This document shows, piece by piece, positions 61,173-64,000 of a DNA stretch of 64,000 nucleotides (within the stretch, counting starts at the first letter, position 1; every line of letters begins with the position of its first letter). Below the pieces are notes generated by a model. It had not been told where the DNA came from. It worked only from the letters and a program-made list of their open reading frames with translations, and did no database searches. Source of the stretch: JBOFWL01 sp051653605 (lineage in GTDB: Bacteria > Spirochaetota > Brevinematia > Brevinematales > Brevinemataceae); NCBI GenBank assembly GCA_051653605.1, contig JBOFWL010000117.1, positions 124,001-188,000 on the forward strand, in the 5' to 3' direction. Position numbers and translations under genes: made by a program.

Positions 61173-61867
61173 TCTGTCTCCATTCGTTGGTGCATTGACC
61201 GTAATAAATACAAGAAGGGAATATCAAGAACATTAACTATCATTTTGATAAGATATGTTGAAAGCCCAATCTGCATAATAATAGGTAATTGATCAAGCAA
61301 TGTTCCTTCGAAAACCCCTAAAAAGGCAATAAAAACAAATAAAAATGAGTCAATAAGTTGGCTTATAGATGTACTGAGTAGATTTTTAAACCACAAAGGG
61401 CGGTTTTGTTGAGTATATTTATGAAAATAATGAATATCTGCTGTCTGTGATAGCCAAAAACAAACAAAAGATGCTAAAATAACTCTAGGGGCAAATGAAA
61501 ACAAGCCTACTAGAGCTTCATGCCCTGTCATATCTACTGGAGATGGAGGGAAAAATGCTGCAAATTTACCAAAAACTAGAAAAAGAACTGCTGCTAATAA
61601 CGAAAGATGCATAGCCTTACGGGCTTCTTTTTTACCGTAGAATTCGCTGAGAGCATCTGTAGCGAAAAAGGAAGAAACATATAGCGTGTTTCCTAATGTT
61701 GCATCCATCCCAAAAAGAGAAATTAATTTAACGACTTGTATATTTGCTAAAATCACAGCCACGACCGACCAAAATAGCAACCCTTCTCGACGCCAAAACT
61801 TATAACATAATAAAATAGACACATAAATAGTACAAAGCTGTACAAGCCATAAAATATGAGTAGACAT
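61169..61867 (-). CDS. yhhQ: YhhQ/VUT-family transporter, probable queuosine-precursor transporter
   Basis: This protein of 232 residues has about six membrane helices. Family segments are NTLYVSSFFATDALSEFYGKKEARKA (in family form, T....D...E.YGkk.A), KNLLSTSISQLIDSFLFVFIAFLG and MIVNVLDIPFLYLL. Members import preQ0 or preQ1 for queuosine. The promoter -10 at 61896-61901 and GGGAGG before the ATG at 61867 exclude the upstream start. It is first in the yhhQ-uvrD-flippase-apbE operon. The queuosine genes themselves are not here. Confidence 0.88.
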   Translation of the reverse strand: MSTHILWLVQLCTIYVSILLCYKFWRREGLLFWSVVAVILANIQVVKLISLFGMDATLGNTLYVSSFFATDALSEFYGKKEARKAMHLSLLAAVLFLVFGKFAAFFPPSPVDMTGHEALVGLFSFAPRVILASFVCFWLSQTADIHYFHKYTQQNRPLWFKNLLSTSISQLIDSFLFVFIAFLGVFEGTLLDQLPIIMQIGLSTYLIKMIVNVLDIPFLYLLRSMHQRMETE

Positions 61868-61895
61868 AAATCCTCCCGATTCAAACTCGTCGTAC

Positions 61896-61924
61896 ATTCT
61901 AAAGGATATTATTAAAAAAATCAA
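61896..61924 (-). promoter_or_regulatory. Promoter of yhhQ-uvrD-flippase-apbE
   Basis: On the minus strand, TTGATT (61919-61924), a 17-base spacer and TAGAAT (61896-61901), about 25 bases before the yhhQ ATG. Confidence 0.55.
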
Positions 61925-61942
61925 TGGAAAAGCTTGTTTCTC

Positions 61943-61971
61943 TTGACAAAATTTGATGTAATTTCTATAAT
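61943..61971 (+). promoter_or_regulatory. Perfect consensus promoter directly at a start codon
   Basis: TTGACA (61943-61948), a 17-base spacer and TATAAT (61966-61971): both hexamers and the spacing are consensus. The start point should lie at 61977-61979, next to the ATG at 61979. Confidence 0.85.
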
Positions 61972-61978
61972 GAGACCT

Positions 61979-62530
61979 ATGATGTTTAATAACAGTGTTC
62001 TATTTTCCGTTTTATTTGCAGGTGTTTTGTCTCTAAACAATCTATATGGTCGAGTTCTATCACAAGATGTCAGCGTGAGAGGCTTTGTTATGGGAGAACG
62101 ATATGCTGCTATTCTCAATGCTGAGAACAAATTAGGAGAATTCACCCGTAAAAACAATAACTCGCCAAATCGACTTAGCTATAGTGGCTCCATCTTAGGG
62201 GAAGCTGCAGATATCATATACTCTTTTAGAGCGGGTAGGCTTGTATCTCTTCGTTATATATGGAATTTCCCGTTGCAAAAAGAGTTATTCGTCCTTGGCT
62301 TAAGAAAGCTTTTAGAACAAAAATATCAAAGTTCTGGTAATAAAAAAATTGATATCCCAGAGGGGGAAGCGGAGTATTTCCTTTACGCCGATAAACAAGA
62401 TCCCCCTACCTTACTTGTAGAGCTAGAAATTCTACAAAATACTCGTAAAGAGCAAACCTTGATTCTCGAATTCCGAGCTCCAGATGCGGACTCGGTTCTC
62501 ATAAAAAAAATTTTAGCAGAAGATCTATAA
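61979..62530 (+). CDS. Secreted hypothetical protein, probably from a leaderless mRNA
   Basis: This 183-residue protein begins MMFNNSVLFSVLFAGVLSLNNLYG, a signal-peptide-like segment of about 22 residues with a weak cleavage site. The mature part is mixed alpha/beta (VSVRGFVMGERYAAILN, TLILEFRAPDADSVLIKKIL). No Shine-Dalgarno sequence precedes the ATG at 61979 or the one at 61982, and the predicted transcription start falls on the ATG, so the mRNA would be leaderless. An upstream in-frame ATG at 61970 overlaps the -10 and is excluded. It is 15 bases before tig. Family unknown. Confidence 0.7.
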   Translation: MMFNNSVLFSVLFAGVLSLNNLYGRVLSQDVSVRGFVMGERYAAILNAENKLGEFTRKNNNSPNRLSYSGSILGEAADIIYSFRAGRLVSLRYIWNFPLQKELFVLGLRKLLEQKYQSSGNKKIDIPEGEAEYFLYADKQDPPTLLVELEILQNTRKEQTLILEFRAPDADSVLIKKILAEDL

Positions 62531-62545
62531 ATACAGGAGCTGTTC

Positions 62546-63829
62546 ATGACAAGCCACTTGAAAACTTACCCCGATGCTTTACGCCAACTCTTTGTGCGTG
62601 CAAGCGTTGATGAAGTAAATGCCGTCTTCCATCGTGCTGCGGAAGAAATTCAGAAAAACTACCAAATGCCTGGATTCCGAAAGGGAAAAGTGCCAATCGA
62701 TATGATCGAAAAGCAAAATCTCCCAGAATTATCTCAAATTGCAGAGAGAATTTTCACTAATGATGCAATGAAAGTTATCGAAGAAAAAGGAATAAAACTC
62801 TTTGGCACACCTAGATTTAATCCAATGAGTGGGCTTTCTCGCGATCGAGAATTTACATTTGCTATAGTCTTTGAAGAAGCTCCTACTCTCAAAAATGCTC
62901 CCGATTTTTCAAAAACAACATTCAATTATGAAGAATGTGTTCTTGAGGATTCTTTTGTGCAAACAATTGCCTGTAAGCAAGCAGGCTTAATCGAAACTGT
63001 TTCTTCAAGTGTTGAAGATGGTGATATAGTTCAAATTACTATCCTTAATAAAGATTATACTGGAGAAAAACCAGAAGCAGCTTTTGATTCTTCTAAATTA
63101 TCTCAACTTATCGGCAAGAAAGCTGGAGATAAAGTTTCTTTAGAGTTCGATGATCTAGGTGGATATTTACCAGAATTTTTAGGACGCGCCACATCTCCCT
63201 TGCAAATTGAAATTAAAGAAGTTTCGCGTGCTAAAAAATGGGATAAAATTAGTGATTCTGATATTGAAGGAAAAACTCCTTTTAAAACAAAAGAAGAATA
63301 TTTTAATGCCACAAAATCACAGTTAGAAAATATGGCAGACCAGATTAATAATAGCCGTAAAACTGATGCCCTAGCAAAAGAAATTGGCTCAAAGGTATCT
63401 CTAGAAGTCCCTAAAGGTTTATGGTTAAATAATTTACGCGATTTAGCTGTCAAGACAGCTGAAAATGATATTATCCGTGCTGAAGTAAATCTTTCTGATC
63501 TAGATCAAAATAAAGACGTTATTAGCAAGTTTTCTAACTTACCTATAGAATCTCGAAATGGGATTGCTTTTGTATTTTGGTTGGATGATGTTGCTCAACA
63601 AGAAAATATTTCTCTAGAAGGGCCTGAACTCGATTACTACCTTTACCGATATGCTCAGCAAGAAAATATGAGCATGGCTGATTTTCAAAAACGCCTTAGT
63701 GCCCAGGATAAACACTCTATCCAACTAGAAGCTATCCGTGAAAAAGCAGTAGCCCATGTTATTAAAAAATTTACATTTAAAGCTACTTCCACAGTTTCTT
63801 TTGCTGAAGTCTGGAAAAAAGGTAGATAA
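62546..63829 (+). CDS. tig: Trigger factor (ribosome-bound chaperone / prolyl isomerase)
   Basis: This 427-residue protein has the ribosome-binding GFRKGKVP near residue 46 in YQMPGFRKGKVPIDMIEKQ, and an FKBP-like domain around residues 150-220 (VEDGDIVQITILNKDYTGEK ... IGKKAGDKVSLEF). A long helical C-terminal substrate-binding region follows (residues 230-427). It is the first chaperone to meet nascent chains. ACAGGAG precedes the ATG. It is co-transcribed with the upstream secreted protein and ends in a strong terminator. clpP, often next, is not seen. Confidence 0.95.
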   Translation: MTSHLKTYPDALRQLFVRASVDEVNAVFHRAAEEIQKNYQMPGFRKGKVPIDMIEKQNLPELSQIAERIFTNDAMKVIEEKGIKLFGTPRFNPMSGLSRDREFTFAIVFEEAPTLKNAPDFSKTTFNYEECVLEDSFVQTIACKQAGLIETVSSSVEDGDIVQITILNKDYTGEKPEAAFDSSKLSQLIGKKAGDKVSLEFDDLGGYLPEFLGRATSPLQIEIKEVSRAKKWDKISDSDIEGKTPFKTKEEYFNATKSQLENMADQINNSRKTDALAKEIGSKVSLEVPKGLWLNNLRDLAVKTAENDIIRAEVNLSDLDQNKDVISKFSNLPIESRNGIAFVFWLDDVAQQENISLEGPELDYYLYRYAQQENMSMADFQKRLSAQDKHSIQLEAIREKAVAHVIKKFTFKATSTVSFAEVWKKGR

Positions 63830-63843
63830 ACTTTTACATCTCT

Positions 63844-63881
63844 AAAATACTCCTCTGAAATTTCAGAGGAGTATTTTTTTT
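63844..63881 (+). terminator. Terminator after tig
   Basis: A perfect palindrome at 63844-63877 gives a stem of about 15 bases with a tight loop, followed by T residues to 63881. Confidence 0.9.
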
Positions 63882-63908
63882 GATTATTTTCTTTTTCAGT
63901 TTTATAAT
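63880..63908 (+). promoter_or_regulatory. Promoter of the gene starting at 63941
   Basis: TTGATT (63880-63885), a 17-base spacer and TATAAT (63903-63908). The -35 abuts the tig terminator T tract. Confidence 0.6.
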
Positions 63909-63940
63909 GCTATAAATACTATCTTTAAGAGAGGGATCCA

Positions 63941-64000
63941 ATGAAGAAGGTTCTTGGTCTGATATATGTTGTTTTGCCAATAATTATTCATTCTCAAACA
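63941..64000 (+). CDS. Start of a secreted protein, cut by the window end
   Basis: Twenty codons are visible from the ATG at 63941, reading MKKVLGLIYVVLPIIIHSQT, the hydrophobic start of a signal peptide with a possible cleavage site after HSQ. AGAGGG lies upstream, and a promoter is at 63880-63908. The rest is outside the window, so no function can be given. Confidence 0.6.
   Translation, partial: MKKVLGLIYVVLPIIIHSQT

Noticed and set aside
1..64000. tRNA genes, insertion sequences, prophage, CRISPR arrays
   Set aside because: None was seen on reading the intergenic sequence; nearly all of the window is filled by core genes, though a dedicated tRNA scan was not possible.

Overview
The window is AT-rich chromosomal DNA from a bacterium that I read as a spirochaete. 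The reasons are an archaeal/vacuolar-type rotary ATPase operon instead of an F-type one, a flagellar cap gene (fliD), a Maf-type flagellin-glycosylation candidate, lipoproteins with loose spirochaete-like lipoboxes, and split oxaloacetate decarboxylase subunits. I cannot name the genus. It is dense core genome: genes abut or overlap by a few bases, and I see no tRNA, insertion sequence, prophage or CRISPR.

Layout. 1-1908: a partial coiled-coil protein diverging from an orphan NtrB-like histidine kinase. 1914-7786 (minus): the translation/transcription operon rimP-nusA-infB-rbfA-nrnA, with twelve tandem copies of a nonapeptide in IF-2. 7886-12455 (minus): redox proteins, rpiB, an unknown gene, fliD with an unexpected Sec signal peptide, and an aldo/keto reductase. 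12720-17492 (plus): mcsA, a catalytically degenerate mcsB, then the cell-elongation pair mrdA-rodA. 17550-21104 (minus): grpE-dnaK-dnaJ behind a sigma-54-like promoter. 21242-22285: a secreted HEAT-repeat protein. 22355-26632 (minus): trxA-fabI, and ctpA-accD-lptB. 26750-31260: pgeF facing galU, prfB (programmed +1 frameshift), gltX and a small unknown gene. 31363-33312: rnpB directly behind a gene for six LysM domains plus a dead M23 domain.

33375-46591 (minus) looks like one operon of about 13 kb. The V-type ATPase subunits K, F, E, A, B and D come first, then a universal stress protein, a coiled-coil stalk protein, subunits C and I, then rsgA, ybgC, a PAP2 phosphatase, the Maf-like protein and a BatE-like protein. 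46715-47956: trmJ converging on a secreted unknown protein. 47996-56469 (minus): a PEPCK/HPr-kinase-fold protein, a complete Na+-pumping oxaloacetate decarboxylase (alpha split into carboxyltransferase and biotin carrier), a polar amino-acid ABC transporter and a GH57 enzyme. 56597-61867 (minus): a yhhQ-uvrD-flippase-apbE operon. 61979-64000 (plus): a probably leaderless secreted protein, trigger factor, and the start of one more secreted protein.

How the parts fit: the decarboxylase and the V-type ATPase could form an ion-gradient economy, with the PEPCK-fold protein possibly supplying or sensing the PEP/oxaloacetate node. Chaperones (DnaK set, trigger factor, McsA) and envelope genes (mrdA, rodA, LysM, PgeF, LptB, flippase) are heavily represented. 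Many starts were fixed by Shine-Dalgarno position or by a consensus promoter. The most unusual items are the Sec-targeted FliD, the degenerate McsB, the HPrK-like PEPCK-fold protein, the sigma-54-like promoter before the chaperone operon, and two places where a promoter sits between a stop codon and a terminator hairpin.
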